Assembly (NCBI RefSeq): GCF_018638295.1
Contig: NZ_JABTTS010000001.1
Span: 62,001-126,000 of the forward strand
Direction of reading: 5' to 3'
DNA from: Streptomyces sp. CHD11
Lineage (GTDB): Bacteria > Actinomycetota > Actinomycetes > Streptomycetales > Streptomycetaceae
Length of the DNA stretch: 64,000 bases
A program made the translations under genes and the position numbers. Below, in pieces: positions 1-8,442 of this stretch. Below the pieces are notes generated by a model. That model searched no databases. It worked only from the letters and a program-made list of their open reading frames with translations, and was not told where the DNA came from. Position 1 is the first letter of the stretch; each line of letters starts with the position of its first letter.

Positions 1-1374
1 GTCCTGGCCGTGCTCCACCCGGTGCTGTTGCCCCTGCTGCTCCTCATCGCCGCGCCGCGCGGCTGGGGCGCCATGCGCGTGGCACAGGAGCGGTACGTGT
101 CGGTGATGAGCTGGATCGAGCACGTACGGGCCAGCCGCCTGATCGGCAACCTGCTCACCGAACGCACCGCCGCGCAGGAAGTCCGCCTCCACGCCGTCGG
201 CGCCTTCCTCCTCAGCCGCTACGAGCGCATGGCCGAAAGCGCCGAGGCCGAGCAGGAGCGCCTTGCCTCCAGCAAGGCCCTGACCGAATGGGTGGCCTCC
301 GCACTGTCCGGCCTGGCGATGGCCGCGACCTACGGGGCCATGTTCTGGCTGATCATGACGGGGCACATGAGCCTCGCCGTCGCCGGAACCGCCGTCATCG
401 CCGTACGGACCGGCTCGGCGAGCCTGGGCGCACTGGTCATGAACATCAACCAGCTCCACGAGGAAAGCCTCTACGTTCGCGATCACGGCCGCTTCCTCGC
501 CGAAGCCGACCGGCGGACGCTGCCCGCCGGCGGGGCTCCCGTGCCGGAACGGGTCAAGGAGATCGTCCTGGACCGGGTGACCTACCGGTATCCCGACCGG
601 GACATGGCCGCCCTGGACGGGGTGTCCCTGACCCTGCCGATGGGGTCGGTGACCGCGGTGGTGGGTGAGAACGGTTCCGGCAAGAGCACCCTGATGAAAA
701 TTCTCTCGGGCATGCTGCTGCCTGCCTCCGGCACGCTGCGCTGGGGCGAGGCGGATCTCACCGGCCTCGACCGGACCCAGGTCTTCGAGCGGGTCTCCCT
801 GCTCACCCAGGACTTCCAGCGCTGGCCCGTGACCGCCGCGATGAACATCCGCCTCGGCCGCCCCGGCCACCCCGCCACGGACGACGACCTCAAGCCTTCG
901 GTCGACTACGCCGTCGCGGGCCCCGTCATCGCCAAACTCCCCGACGGACTGCGCAGCCTGCTGGCCCGCGTGTTCCGCGGCGCAATCGAACTGTCCGGCG
1001 GCGAATGGCAGAAAGTGGGCCTGGCCCGCACGCACTGGCGTAGCTCGACATCACAGGCAGACGGCGTCCTCATCGTCGATGAACCGACCTCCGCCCTCGA
1101 CCCCGAAGCCGAGATCGAAGCCTTCGACCGCATCCGGCGCCTCGCCGCACCGAACCGGGCCGTAGTCCTGGTCACCCACCGCATGTCCGGCGTCCGCCAC
1201 GCCGACCACATCTACGTCCTGAACAACGGGCACCTCGCCGAGCACGGCACCCATGACGAACTCCTCGCCGCCCGTGGGCGGTACGCCGCCATGTTCGACG
1301 CCCAGGCCGCCCAGTACGCCCCGAGCGCAACCATCCCCCGTCCCGCCTCGCCCATCGTCTCGGACCAGGCATGA
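1..1374 (+). CDS. ABC exporter, fused permease-ATPase (5' truncated by window edge)
   Basis: This is the C-terminal part of a fused transmembrane/ATP-binding ABC exporter subunit. The frame is open to base 1, so the start lies outside the window. The first ~150 visible residues carry membrane helices. The ATPase domain follows, with Walker A GENGSGKST, signature LSGGEWQKVGLAR and Walker B VLIVDEPTSALD, then a H-loop (VTHR). About 10 extra residues (HWRSSTSQADG) sit between signature and Walker B, which is mildly unusual. The family acts as homo- or heterodimers exporting peptides, lipids or drugs; the substrate is unknown. The gene is followed directly by NUDIX and methyltransferase genes on the same strand, so it may have belonged to a biosynthetic island that has decayed. 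Confidence 0.9.
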   Translation, partial: VLAVLHPVLLPLLLLIAAPRGWGAMRVAQERYVSVMSWIEHVRASRLIGNLLTERTAAQEVRLHAVGAFLLSRYERMAESAEAEQERLASSKALTEWVASALSGLAMAATYGAMFWLIMTGHMSLAVAGTAVIAVRTGSASLGALVMNINQLHEESLYVRDHGRFLAEADRRTLPAGGAPVPERVKEIVLDRVTYRYPDRDMAALDGVSLTLPMGSVTAVVGENGSGKSTLMKILSGMLLPASGTLRWGEADLTGLDRTQVFERVSLLTQDFQRWPVTAAMNIRLGRPGHPATDDDLKPSVDYAVAGPVIAKLPDGLRSLLARVFRGAIELSGGEWQKVGLARTHWRSSTSQADGVLIVDEPTSALDPEAEIEAFDRIRRLAAPNRAVVLVTHRMSGVRHADHIYVLNNGHLAEHGTHDELLAARGRYAAMFDAQAAQYAPSATIPRPASPIVSDQA

Positions 1375-1397
1375 GCCGCTCGGCCGAAAGGCCCGCT

Positions 1398-1731
1398 GTG
1401 ACCACGCCGCCCACCACGGACCTCGACAACGCCGGTCGAGGAGACGGGCCTCGAACTCGGCCTGGACACACCGAAGCTGCTCCTGACGCACTTCCTGCAC
1501 ACCGGCCCGCGTCAGCCGCTGAACAAGGCGGGGCTCGTCTTCGACGGAGGACGGCTGACCGCCGGTCAGCTCGGTCGGATCCGCCTCGACCCCGCCGAGC
1601 ACGACATGTGGGCCGTCCACGACCTTGCGACCTGGCAGGAGCTGATGGCGCCGCGCGCCTTCGCCCGCCTCGATGCCATCGAACGAGCCCGGCGCTGCGA
1701 AGGCCCCGCCTACCTGATCACGCACACCTGA
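1398..1731 (+). pseudogene. NUDIX hydrolase remnant 1
   Basis: From about 1402 one frame reads VEETGLELG, the end of a Nudix box (REx2EExGU), followed by a typical NUDIX C-terminal half ending in YLITHT at 1731. The start and the first half of the Nudix fold, with the glycine and first glutamates of the box, are missing. A GTG at 1398 begins a different frame (VTTPPTTDLDNA) that may be the original N-terminus. The pattern fits an internal deletion plus frameshift. It sits between the ABC exporter and the methyltransferase and would be inactive as it stands. Confidence 0.65.
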
Positions 1732-1751
1732 TCCCCCACCCAGGAGGAACC

Positions 1752-2462
1752 GTGCCCGCCGAGAACACCAACACCCGAGCCTGGCAGATCTACGGCCGGC
1801 GCCAACTGGCCCGCGCCTACACCCCGCCGATCCCCGAGCGGCTCGGCTGGACGCCTTGGGAAGGGATCGGACCGGGGGCAGAAGTCCTCGGTGACGTCAC
1901 CGGCCGCCGGGTCCTGGACATCGGCTCAGGAGCCGGTCACCACGCCGTCCACCTCGCCCGGGCACATGGAGCGCGCGTCACCGGCATCGAGCTGTCCCCG
2001 ACCCAGCACGAGCGCGCCGTCTCCGCCCACGCGGACGTCGACGGCGTCGAATTCGTGCAAGCAGACGTGACCGAGTACCTGGACGGAGCCGAGCCGTTCG
2101 ACGCCGCGTACGCCATCGGGACGCTCGCCTTCATCGACCCGCACCGCTCGCTGCCGGCCCTGCGCTCCGGCCTGCGTCCGGGCGCCCCCTTGATCCTCTC
2201 GCTCCTGCACACCGACCTGCACGGCAACGGCCCGTCCACGGAGGTAACACCGCGCGAACAGATGATCCTGCTGCGCGACGACCCGCCCCTGCCGACACAG
2301 ATGTGGGTCCTGACACCGCAGCTGTGGGAGGACCTGCTCACCGAGTGCGGCTTCCGCGTCGAAGCCGTCGACCTGCTCCCACACCCCGACGAGAGCGCCA
2401 CGGTCATCCAGCAGCTCATCCGCGCCCGGTGCCTGCCCGACCAGCCGGCACGCGTCTGTTAG
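1752..2462 (+). CDS. Class I SAM-dependent methyltransferase
   Basis: A 236-residue protein. The GTG start is fixed by AGGAGG at 1742-1747, five bases upstream. Motif I is VLDIGSGAG (about residues 54-62), followed by the acidic motif II region VTGIELS and the QADV segment of motif III, all typical of Rossmann-fold methyltransferases. The N-terminal WxIYGRRQLARAYTPPIPERLGW stretch is probably a substrate lid. It lies between two broken NUDIX genes and behind an ABC exporter on the same strand. The intact reading frame suggests it is still selected, or decayed last. The substrate is unknown; a role in a small secondary-metabolite cassette is inferred. Confidence 0.85.
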   Translation: MPAENTNTRAWQIYGRRQLARAYTPPIPERLGWTPWEGIGPGAEVLGDVTGRRVLDIGSGAGHHAVHLARAHGARVTGIELSPTQHERAVSAHADVDGVEFVQADVTEYLDGAEPFDAAYAIGTLAFIDPHRSLPALRSGLRPGAPLILSLLHTDLHGNGPSTEVTPREQMILLRDDPPLPTQMWVLTPQLWEDLLTECGFRVEAVDLLPHPDESATVIQQLIRARCLPDQPARVC

Positions 2463-2699
2463 CCGACCTCGCAGCACCCGGGCGTCGGCCACACACGCGC
2501 CCGTCGGTGTCGGAGCAATCCTGCTCAGCGAAGAGGGCATCCTGCTGGGCCGACAGCGCCCCGGCGCCCTCGAACTGCCCGGCGGCAGCGTTGGGGCCCG
2601 GGAATCCCTCGAAGACGCGGTGATCCGCGAACTCGCGGAGGAGACCGGCCTGGTCGCACGCCGAGGACGCGGGGCTCCTGGGAGCCCTCGTCGATCCTA
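2461..2699 (+). pseudogene. NUDIX hydrolase remnant 2, interrupted by IS fragment
   Basis: The frame beginning near 2461 reads VGVGAILLSEEGILLG, then the Nudix box GGSVGARESLEDAVIRELAEETG, so the catalytic motif is intact. No in-frame ATG or GTG is visible upstream. At about 2660 the sequence shifts frame; the continuation EDAGLLGALVDPM is readable one frame over and then runs into transposase sequence at 2700. So the gene has lost its start, gained a frameshift and been truncated by an insertion. It is different in sequence from the NUDIX remnant at 1398-1731, so two paralogues once flanked the methyltransferase. Confidence 0.65.
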
Positions 2700-2805
2700 T
2701 GGCTGCACGGCTTCTCGACGTCTGCGAACCCGTTGGGAACGGCGGGCCGACATCCACGAATCGTTCCTCAACCTCGTCTGCTACTTGATCACTTATCGAC
2801 CCCTG
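2700..2805 (+). mobile_element. IS5-family transposase C-terminal fragment
   Basis: WLHGF (2700-2714) followed, after one extra base at 2715, by RRLRTRWERRADIHE and SFLNLVCYLITYRPL gives the usual tail of an IS5-type DDE transposase (WLHxFRRLRxRxERRxDIHxAFL). Everything upstream in the transposase is gone, and the fragment is fused to the NUDIX remnant. No clear terminal inverted repeat was recognised. It is a scar of an old insertion. Confidence 0.65.
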
Positions 2806-2900
2806 GGCGTGCTGTGGGCACCACCCGAGCTGGTTGCGTCTTCCTCCATCACGCTTGCAGCCTCCGGATTCGAGACACCCTGCGACCAAGAGATTTGCCT

Positions 2901-2928
2901 CCTCCGACCTGACACCGGTCTTCGGAGG
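2901..2928 (-). terminator. Hairpin downstream of the LRV-repeat gene
   Basis: CCTCCGA (2901-2907) pairs with TCGGAGG (2922-2928), and CC/GG pairing extends the stem inside. It lies about 40 bases past the stop of the minus-strand gene ending at 2971. There is no strong U-tract, which is common for actinomycete terminators. Confidence 0.35.
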
Positions 2929-2970
2929 AAGCCGAACGCAGCCTCGACTCGGTCATTGCGTTGGGAGTTG

Positions 2971-4461
2971 TTACAGCTGAGGCATCAAGTCCGTTATGAC
3001 AGCGATAGGCAGTGAAGGATTGGCGGCTGCCGCCTCCACCACCCGCCAGTCGGCGTCGGCGAGTAGTTCTTCGATGATCGGCGGCGGAAGTGCCGCGTGG
3101 CTGGCGGCTATACGCCTCGCCCCTGTGTCTGCCAGGCAGGCCAGCAGCGCCGGTGCCGACGCATTGCGATGCCGGGCGATCTCGCGGAACGCCTTTTGGA
3201 CCGATGGCTCGTGCCGGGCAAGGTCCTCCAGCAGTGCCGGAGTCGCGTCCGGATCGGCAGCCACCTTAGCGGCGACCCGAACTCCGTGCCGGTCGAGCAT
3301 GGCGCGCAGTTGACCTTCTGAGAGGCCCGGGTGTGGAGCGATGGACTTGAGCACTTTGGCGTCGGAGTCGGCGGCCAGCGCGTCGCGTAGGGGGGATGGC
3401 AAATCGCGGCGCTGGGCTATGAGCATCCGCGCGGCTGGGTTCGGTGATGCGGCCAGCTCCTCGACCTCGTCGGTGGATGCGGAAGCAATCCGCGGCAGCA
3501 GGGCGGCGCCGATCCTGGTCACGCCGGCCAACTGGATCAGCACGTCGAGGGGTACGAGTGGATTGTGGGCGAGCCTGCGCCGCACTTCGTGGTCACGGTC
3601 GGCAGCCAGTAGGCGAATCAGGACGTCGTCGATCGCCGGATTCTCGGCAAGATCGGCTCGAACACCGTAGACGTCCGGTGGTAGATCGGTGCGGCCGACG
3701 AGTGCCCAGCGCGTGAGCAAAGAGGAGTGGCAGGCGAAGCTGACGACGGCTTCGACGGGTGTAGCCGGGTTTCGGATCGCTGTCTGCTGCGTCTCGTGCC
3801 TCGTGGACTCATGGGAGCCGTCACAGGAGGCGCCGGCCAGCAGATCGCAGTCGAGTCGCGAGCATTGCGGATCGTGCACAAACGGCACCTCTTCGCGGTC
3901 GCAGACCAGGCACCGGTGTGCGGGAGGCAGCCCTTCGTCGGTGAGCAGCGCCGCCAGTACGGCCGGTGGCGTCATCTCGTTGGCCGCTGCCGCGCGACGG
4001 ACTTCAGCATGCGGATGCGCCGAAAGTCTGGTGGCCGTCTCCGGTGTCGTCCACAACGCGAGTTCTGCGACGACCTGTACGTGCGAGTCGGTGGCCAGCA
4101 TCTCCACCACATCGAGCGGAAGCCCGGGGCAAGCGGCGAGCTTCTCCCGGCGCTCGACGACTGGATCTTCCGCGAGGTCACGGGCCCATTCCGGGCGTCC
4201 GGCACGCTCGGCGAGCAGGGCGAGCGCGACGTCCGGTTGCCTCACGGGATCGATGTCTGCGGCGGTCAGCAGGCCTGCGTACGCAAGCGACACAGCGCTT
4301 TCCTCGACACGGGAGGCCAGCACCACCGCTTGTGCGTGACTCAGGTCGGCCCGATGAGCGAGGTCCACCGCGATCTCGGCGTCCGCGACCGCGATCAGCC
4401 GGTCGACCAGCTCGAACGGCAGGCTGACGTTGGCGGCAAGCCCGCACAGAACATGGTTCAC
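2971..4461 (-). CDS. Leucine-rich-repeat-variant (LRV)-like protein with cysteine cluster
   Basis: A 496-residue cytoplasmic protein of short alpha-helical repeats of the type HPxxxVRRAAAxNPxxPxxVLxxL, spaced about 24 residues apart, as in LRV/HEAT-like scaffolds. In the middle (about residues 183-213) is a cysteine set CLVCDREEVPFVHDPQC followed by SRLDC and a further Cys. This could bind a metal or Fe-S cluster; the founding LRV protein of Azotobacter carries a 4Fe-4S cluster at its N-terminus. Repeats resume after it and run to the C-terminus (PSLPIAVITDLMPQL). The start is a GTG with a weak AGG-type ribosome site. It stands alone between the decayed NUDIX/IS island and a TetR gene. It is probably a protein-interaction scaffold; the partner is unknown. 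Confidence 0.75.
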   Translation of the reverse strand: MNHVLCGLAANVSLPFELVDRLIAVADAEIAVDLAHRADLSHAQAVVLASRVEESAVSLAYAGLLTAADIDPVRQPDVALALLAERAGRPEWARDLAEDPVVERREKLAACPGLPLDVVEMLATDSHVQVVAELALWTTPETATRLSAHPHAEVRRAAAANEMTPPAVLAALLTDEGLPPAHRCLVCDREEVPFVHDPQCSRLDCDLLAGASCDGSHESTRHETQQTAIRNPATPVEAVVSFACHSSLLTRWALVGRTDLPPDVYGVRADLAENPAIDDVLIRLLAADRDHEVRRRLAHNPLVPLDVLIQLAGVTRIGAALLPRIASASTDEVEELAASPNPAARMLIAQRRDLPSPLRDALAADSDAKVLKSIAPHPGLSEGQLRAMLDRHGVRVAAKVAADPDATPALLEDLARHEPSVQKAFREIARHRNASAPALLACLADTGARRIAASHAALPPPIIEELLADADWRVVEAAAANPSLPIAVITDLMPQL

Positions 4462-5135
4462 AGAGGCATCCTGCCTGGAACGTCACGACATGACTTCTGG
4501 TTTTCGACGACCTTGGTCCCTCAGATAGTGGCCCTGGTGGTTGAGGACGGCGTTCGGAAGTGCGAGCTGAAAACGCTCGCGTCGGCGGCAGCCCATGCCT
4601 GCTCGACGGTGGCGAGAGTGTCGACGGTGTCGCGGTCGACGGGCCGGGTCAGCGTCCGGGGACTCGACAAGATCACCAAGCGGGCCGTCCCGTGCGCATC
4701 GTTCGATGGCCTCTTCAGCGCGGAGGACTGCCGCCCACATCGACCTGGATGAGACGCGGCCCCCGTACGACCAGCGGCCCCACACCGGAGAGGGCTCTCG
4801 CCGCTTTCGGGTCGCTGTGCTGCCGCGCTCGACGTCCCGCGCCACGTCATGGGACGCCTCGCCCGGTTCCGCCCGCCCACCGGCACGAGATCGGCGCCCC
4901 GAGGACTCCCGCGCTCTGGGCCCGTTCCGCCGGGCGGTACTGGTGCTGCGTCGATCGCGAGGACGGCTGCGTGCGCTGCCGGGCCCGGGGCGGGAACCCG
5001 GTATCCCGGAAACCGGTCAAGGCCCGTTCACGCTGACGATCACCTGTCCGCCCACGGATGCTCCCCGGCGTCGGGAGCGCTTCTGGATACCTCTCGGGCG
5101 CACCCCGGTCATGCGGCCCGCCGGGGCCTCGCGTT
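4462..5135. other. No confident gene
   Basis: Open frames on both strands lack recognisable domains and good ribosome sites. The minus strand around 4560-4720 shows two frames (AEEAIERCARDGPLGDLV, and one frame over DRDTVDTLATVEQAW) that could be a frameshifted relic. The family was not recognised. Confidence 0.4.
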
Positions 5136-5714
5136 TCACGCTCCGGCGAACCGGTCCACCAGCAGTTCCACCCTGCGCTCGGTGTCCCCCGGGGGGAGCC
5201 GCCGTGCCCGGGTCAGGGTGGCCAGTCCGTGCAGGGCCGCCCAGAACGTCTCAGTCAACAGCGCGGGGTGGACGCCGTCCCCGGCGACCTGGCCGAGACT
5301 CTCCAGCAGGGCGGCGAAGGCGTCCTTCAGCGGCTCCGGGGTGTCGTCGTGCGCGAAGGGCAGGCCGCCGTCGAGCTGGAACATGGCGTCGTAGACCGCC
5401 GGGTTGCGTTCGGCGAAGTCGAGGTAGGTACGGGCGAGGGCGGTCACCTGGGCGCGGGGGCCGTCGGCGGCAGAGGCCGCGGCCCGCAGCGCCGCCGCCA
5501 TCTCGGCGGCGCCCTCGAGGGCGACGGCTCCGATGATCTCGCGCTTGCCGCGGAAGTGGCTGTAGAGGACGGGCTGACTGTATTCGATGCGCTCGGCGAG
5601 CCGGCGGGTGGTGACCGCGTCCCAGCCCTGCTGCTCAGCGAGTTCGCGGGCTGTGGCCACGATGAGACGCTCGCGGCCCGCCCGTTCGCGCTCCTTGCGT
5701 TCCTGTAGCGACAT
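5136..5714 (-). CDS. TetR/AcrR-family transcriptional regulator
   Basis: A 192-residue regulator. The N-terminal helix-turn-helix (about residues 15-62: RLIVATARELAEQQGWDAVTTRRLAERIEYSQPVLYSHFRGKREI) is typical of TetR. The rest is a helical ligand-binding domain of the TetR_C_13/WHG type (TYLDFAERNPAVYDAMF). It is divergent from the DUF1772 membrane gene at 5806. The 91-bp shared region holds two copies of a CTAGC-N3-GCTAG palindrome, so autoregulation and repression of the neighbour are likely. The ligand is unknown. Confidence 0.92.
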   Translation of the reverse strand: MSLQERKERERAGRERLIVATARELAEQQGWDAVTTRRLAERIEYSQPVLYSHFRGKREIIGAVALEGAAEMAAALRAAASAADGPRAQVTALARTYLDFAERNPAVYDAMFQLDGGLPFAHDDTPEPLKDAFAALLESLGQVAGDGVHPALLTETFWAALHGLATLTRARRLPPGDTERRVELLVDRFAGA

Positions 5715-5722
5715 GGCACGAT

Positions 5723-5788
5723 TCTAGCACCGCTAGACAACCGAGCGGCAGCAGATCTAATGTTGCTCCACTAGCTAGCGCCGCTAGA
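5723..5788. promoter_or_regulatory. Paired TetR operators
   Basis: TCTAGC-ACC-GCTAGA at 5723-5737 is a perfect palindrome with a 3-base centre. A second copy, CTAGC-GCC-GCTAG, lies at 5775-5787 next to the ribosome site (GGAGGGG, 5794-5800) of the downstream gene. One site sits by each divergent start, as expected for a TetR regulator controlling itself and its neighbour. Confidence 0.7.
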
Positions 5789-5805
5789 TCTCTGGAGGGG
5801 TCGTC

Positions 5806-6252
5806 ATGCTCAACGCACTAGAGGTGTTCACCATCGTGTTCGTCGGTCTGATGGTGGGGGTGGAGTTCTCCGTCGCCTTCGTCATCAACCCGATTCTCGA
5901 CGCGCTCCCCGAGGAAAGCGGCGTGCTCGGCCGCGCCCACGGGGCCCGGATGCTCGGCGCCCTCATGCCGGCCTGGTACATCGCCTCGCTCGTTCTCACC
6001 GCCGTCTGGGCCGTCGCCGGATGGCACGATGCCGGCACCGGCCTCGTCGTCCTCGCCGCCGGGCTGCTGATCGTGAGCGTGATCATGTCGCTTCTGCTGC
6101 TCGTCCCGATCAACAACCGGGGCAGGACATGGACGCCCGAGAACCGGCCCGAGGACTGGAAGGAGCAGAAGAACCGCTGGGACCGCCTGCACTACGTCCG
6201 CGTCGCCGTCATCATCGCCGCGTTCACCCTGCTGGCCGCCGCCCCCGCCTGA
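5806..6252 (+). CDS. DUF1772 (anthrone-oxygenase-like) membrane protein
   Basis: A 148-residue integral membrane protein with four predicted helices (about residues 5-27, 52-70, 78-100 and 128-146). The conserved cytoplasmic motif INNRGRTW...RWDRLHYVR of DUF1772 precedes the last helix. Fungal members oxidise anthrones; most bacterial members have no assigned reaction. It is divergent from a TetR regulator with palindromes in the shared promoter, so it is probably induced by that regulator's ligand, perhaps a xenobiotic. Confidence 0.85.
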   Translation: MLNALEVFTIVFVGLMVGVEFSVAFVINPILDALPEESGVLGRAHGARMLGALMPAWYIASLVLTAVWAVAGWHDAGTGLVVLAAGLLIVSVIMSLLLLVPINNRGRTWTPENRPEDWKEQKNRWDRLHYVRVAVIIAAFTLLAAAPA

Positions 6253-6455
6253 GCCCGCGGACCGACACCTCGCCGGCCGCGCAGGATCGACCCTCACTCC
6301 CCCGGGCGCAGTCGAGGAAGGCGAGTCCGGACGGTGCCGGGCCTCGATCTCGTCCGCCCTGTCGGACGGCCGTCACCACGCCTGGCGCGCCGACGACGGC
6401 CCGTCACCCCCTCACCGCACAGGCCCCACCCTGGATGCGTAGTACCCTCCACACG

Positions 6456-6935
6456 ATGCCGACCATGACGCCCACACCTGGCGCGACCGCCGTACGACAG
6501 GCTGTCGCCCGGGATGCCAAGCGGCTCACGCGGCTCGTGCGCGGCTCGCGGGCCTACAGGGATCCGTACGCGGCGATGGTCGCGGGGTATCGCGTCGGTC
6601 CCGACTACATCGAGGCCCACCGGGTCTTCGTGGCCGTCGACACCACCGACCCCGCGGGCCGGGTGCTCGGTTTCTACTCGCTGGTCCTCGCGCCGCCGGA
6701 GCTGGACCTGCTCTTCGTCGCAGACGGCTCCCAGGGTCGCGGCATCGGACGGCTGCTCGTCGGGCACATGAAGACCGAGGCGCGTGCGGCGGGACTGGAC
6801 CGCGTGCGTGTCGTGTCGCACCCTCCGGCCGAGGGGTTCTACCGCAGTGTGGGCGCACTGCTCACCGGGACCGTCTCCGCCAACCCTCCCGCGGTGGCGT
6901 GGGAGCGCCCCGAGCTGGAGTTCCTGATCCGGTAA
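6456..6935 (+). CDS. GNAT-family N-acetyltransferase
   Basis: A 159-residue protein starting MPTMTPTPGATAVRQAVARDA. The acetyl-CoA-binding motif A is visible as LDLLFVADGSQGRGIGRLLVGHM (Q/RxxGxG/A type), followed by a C-terminal beta-bulge region EGFYRSVGA. The acceptor substrate is unknown. A second ATG at 6465 is an alternative start. It follows the DUF1772 gene after about 200 bases on the same strand, so it may be independent. Confidence 0.85.
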   Translation: MPTMTPTPGATAVRQAVARDAKRLTRLVRGSRAYRDPYAAMVAGYRVGPDYIEAHRVFVAVDTTDPAGRVLGFYSLVLAPPELDLLFVADGSQGRGIGRLLVGHMKTEARAAGLDRVRVVSHPPAEGFYRSVGALLTGTVSANPPAVAWERPELEFLIR

Positions 6936-7206
6936 CCGCCGACCCCGTCCGCATCCTGCCGAGCGCGCTTCCACCGTGAGCCCGACAGTGACGCAACACA
7001 ACGGGATCGCCCATGTCGGCGAGAAGCGTGCGCCCACCACACAGGCTCCGGGGCGCGCCTACTCGTCAGCGGGCCGGCGGACCTGGTCTCCTGCGGGACA
7101 AGCCCGTTCGACTTCCCTTGATCCGGCCGGCCCGTGCGGCACCGACCGGATCAAGGGACACAGAACCCGGCCCGCATCGATGGGCGCGCCGGACGAGGAA
7201 GCCCTG

Positions 7207-7785
7207 CTACCGCAGGCCGTCCAGGAACTCGATGACCCGCCTGGTCAGCAGCTCCGTCGCGGCCCGATCGTAGGACGGCAGCGAGGAGTCGGCGAACAGG
7301 TGCTCCTTGCCGGGGTAGAGGAACAGTTCGGCATGGGCAGCGCCGGCGGTCAGTTCCCTGGCCGCGTCGAGGTCGCCCTCGTCGGCGAAGAACGGGTCAC
7401 CGTCCATCCCGTGCACCTGCACCGGGACGTCGGCCGGCCATGCCTCACCGAACTCGGACACCGGCAAACAGGCGCAGAAGAGCAGAGCACCCCTGGCGCC
7501 GGGGCGCGTCTGGGCCAGGCGCTGGGCCGGCATGACGCCGAGGGAGAAGCCCGCGTAGACCACCTCGGCGCCGAGCGGCTGTGCAGCGGCGACCCCGCGC
7601 TCCATGACGGTGCCGAATCCCGTCCGGCTCGCGTAGGCGATGCCCTGCTCCAGGGTGTCGAACGTGCGCCCTTCGTAGAGGTCCGGCAGGTGGACGGTAT
7701 GGCCTGCCCGGCGGAGTTCGGCCGCGAGAGCCTCGACTCCGGCAGTCAGCCCCTGAGCGTGGTGGAACAGCACAACCTCGGCCAT
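7207..7785 (-). CDS. Dienelactone-hydrolase-family protein
   Basis: A 192-residue alpha/beta hydrolase. The nucleophile elbow is GFSLG (Ser81 where classical dienelactone hydrolases have Cys), the acid is probably Asp128 or Asp130 in HGMDGDPFF, and His162 lies in PGKEHLF. Cytosolic, with no signal peptide. The substrate is unknown; family members cleave lactones or small esters. It is divergent from an ArsR-type regulator with a short inverted repeat between them. The frame stays open upstream of 7785, but family similarity begins at MAEVVLFHHAQG. Confidence 0.88.
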   Translation of the reverse strand: MAEVVLFHHAQGLTAGVEALAAELRRAGHTVHLPDLYEGRTFDTLEQGIAYASRTGFGTVMERGVAAAQPLGAEVVYAGFSLGVMPAQRLAQTRPGARGALLFCACLPVSEFGEAWPADVPVQVHGMDGDPFFADEGDLDAARELTAGAAHAELFLYPGKEHLFADSSLPSYDRAATELLTRRVIEFLDGLR

Positions 7786-7827
7786 GGCCTGCCCGCTTCC
7801 GGTTCGTCGGACGATCCATATTTCTCG

Positions 7828-7843
7828 AACATTCGGCGATGTT
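7828..7843. promoter_or_regulatory. Inverted repeat in the hydrolase/ArsR divergent promoter
   Basis: AACAT-TCGGCG-ATGTT lies 14 bases upstream of the ArsR-type start and within the 72-bp region shared with the hydrolase gene. It is a plausible operator for the regulator. The arms are only 5 bp, so chance cannot be excluded. Confidence 0.4.
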
Positions 7844-7857
7844 AGTCTCATGCCATC

Positions 7858-8442
7858 ATGTCGAGCAACACTCCCGACTACGACCTCGACGAGACGGTCG
7901 AGCTCACCACCGCCGAGCAGGTGCGGGCCATCAGCGACCCCCTGCGCACCACCATTCTCGGGCTGCTGCACGAGCGCGCAGCGACGGTCACCGAGCTCGC
8001 CGCCGCGGTCGAGCGGCCGAAAAGCACCGTCGCTCATCACGTCGCGGTCCTGTCCAGAGCCGGTCTTCTGCGCGTCGTGCGGACGCGCAGGGTCCGGGCC
8101 GTCGAGGAGCGCTTCTACGGCCGTACCGCGCGGATGTTCTTCGTCGGCCTCGGCCGGCAGAAGGCCGGCGGAGCGCTGCCGCCCGACTTCAACGACTTCG
8201 AGGTGGCAGCGAGGGAATCGGCTGCGGCACACGAGAGCGGGCGGCTGCGTCAGTTCATTCGGCGGGCCCGGATCTCCGAAGAACAGGCGGCCGAGTTCTG
8301 GGAGCGGGTCGAGCAGGTGATCCACGAGTTCGACAGACTGCCGCGTACCGGCGAGACGGTCCACGGCTTCGCCGTCGGCGTGTATCCGATCCCCGACTAC
8401 CCGACCCTGCCGCCGACCGGGGAGAGCGCGGAACAGGACTGA
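7858..8442 (+). CDS. ArsR-like winged-helix transcriptional regulator
   Basis: A 194-residue protein. Residues 18-90 form a winged helix (AEQVRAISDPLRTTILGLLHERAATVTELAAAVERPKSTVAHHVAVLSRAGLLRVV) of the ArsR/HTH_20 type with a wing RTRRVRAVEERFY. The C-terminal ~100 residues are helical, as in a regulator with its own effector or dimer domain. No metal-binding cysteine set is present, so metal sensing is unlikely. It is divergent from the dienelactone-hydrolase-like gene, which is the probable target. Confidence 0.88.
   Translation: MSSNTPDYDLDETVELTTAEQVRAISDPLRTTILGLLHERAATVTELAAAVERPKSTVAHHVAVLSRAGLLRVVRTRRVRAVEERFYGRTARMFFVGLGRQKAGGALPPDFNDFEVAARESAAAHESGRLRQFIRRARISEEQAAEFWERVEQVIHEFDRLPRTGETVHGFAVGVYPIPDYPTLPPTGESAEQD

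Noticed and set aside
4483..4886. Minus-strand frames with coding-like segments
   Set aside because: Two partial frames could be joined by a frameshift, but no protein family was recognised, so no gene is claimed.
7786..8364. Extension of the dienelactone-hydrolase frame upstream of 7785
   Set aside because: It is antisense to the ArsR-type gene and lacks similarity; the family start is clear at 7785.
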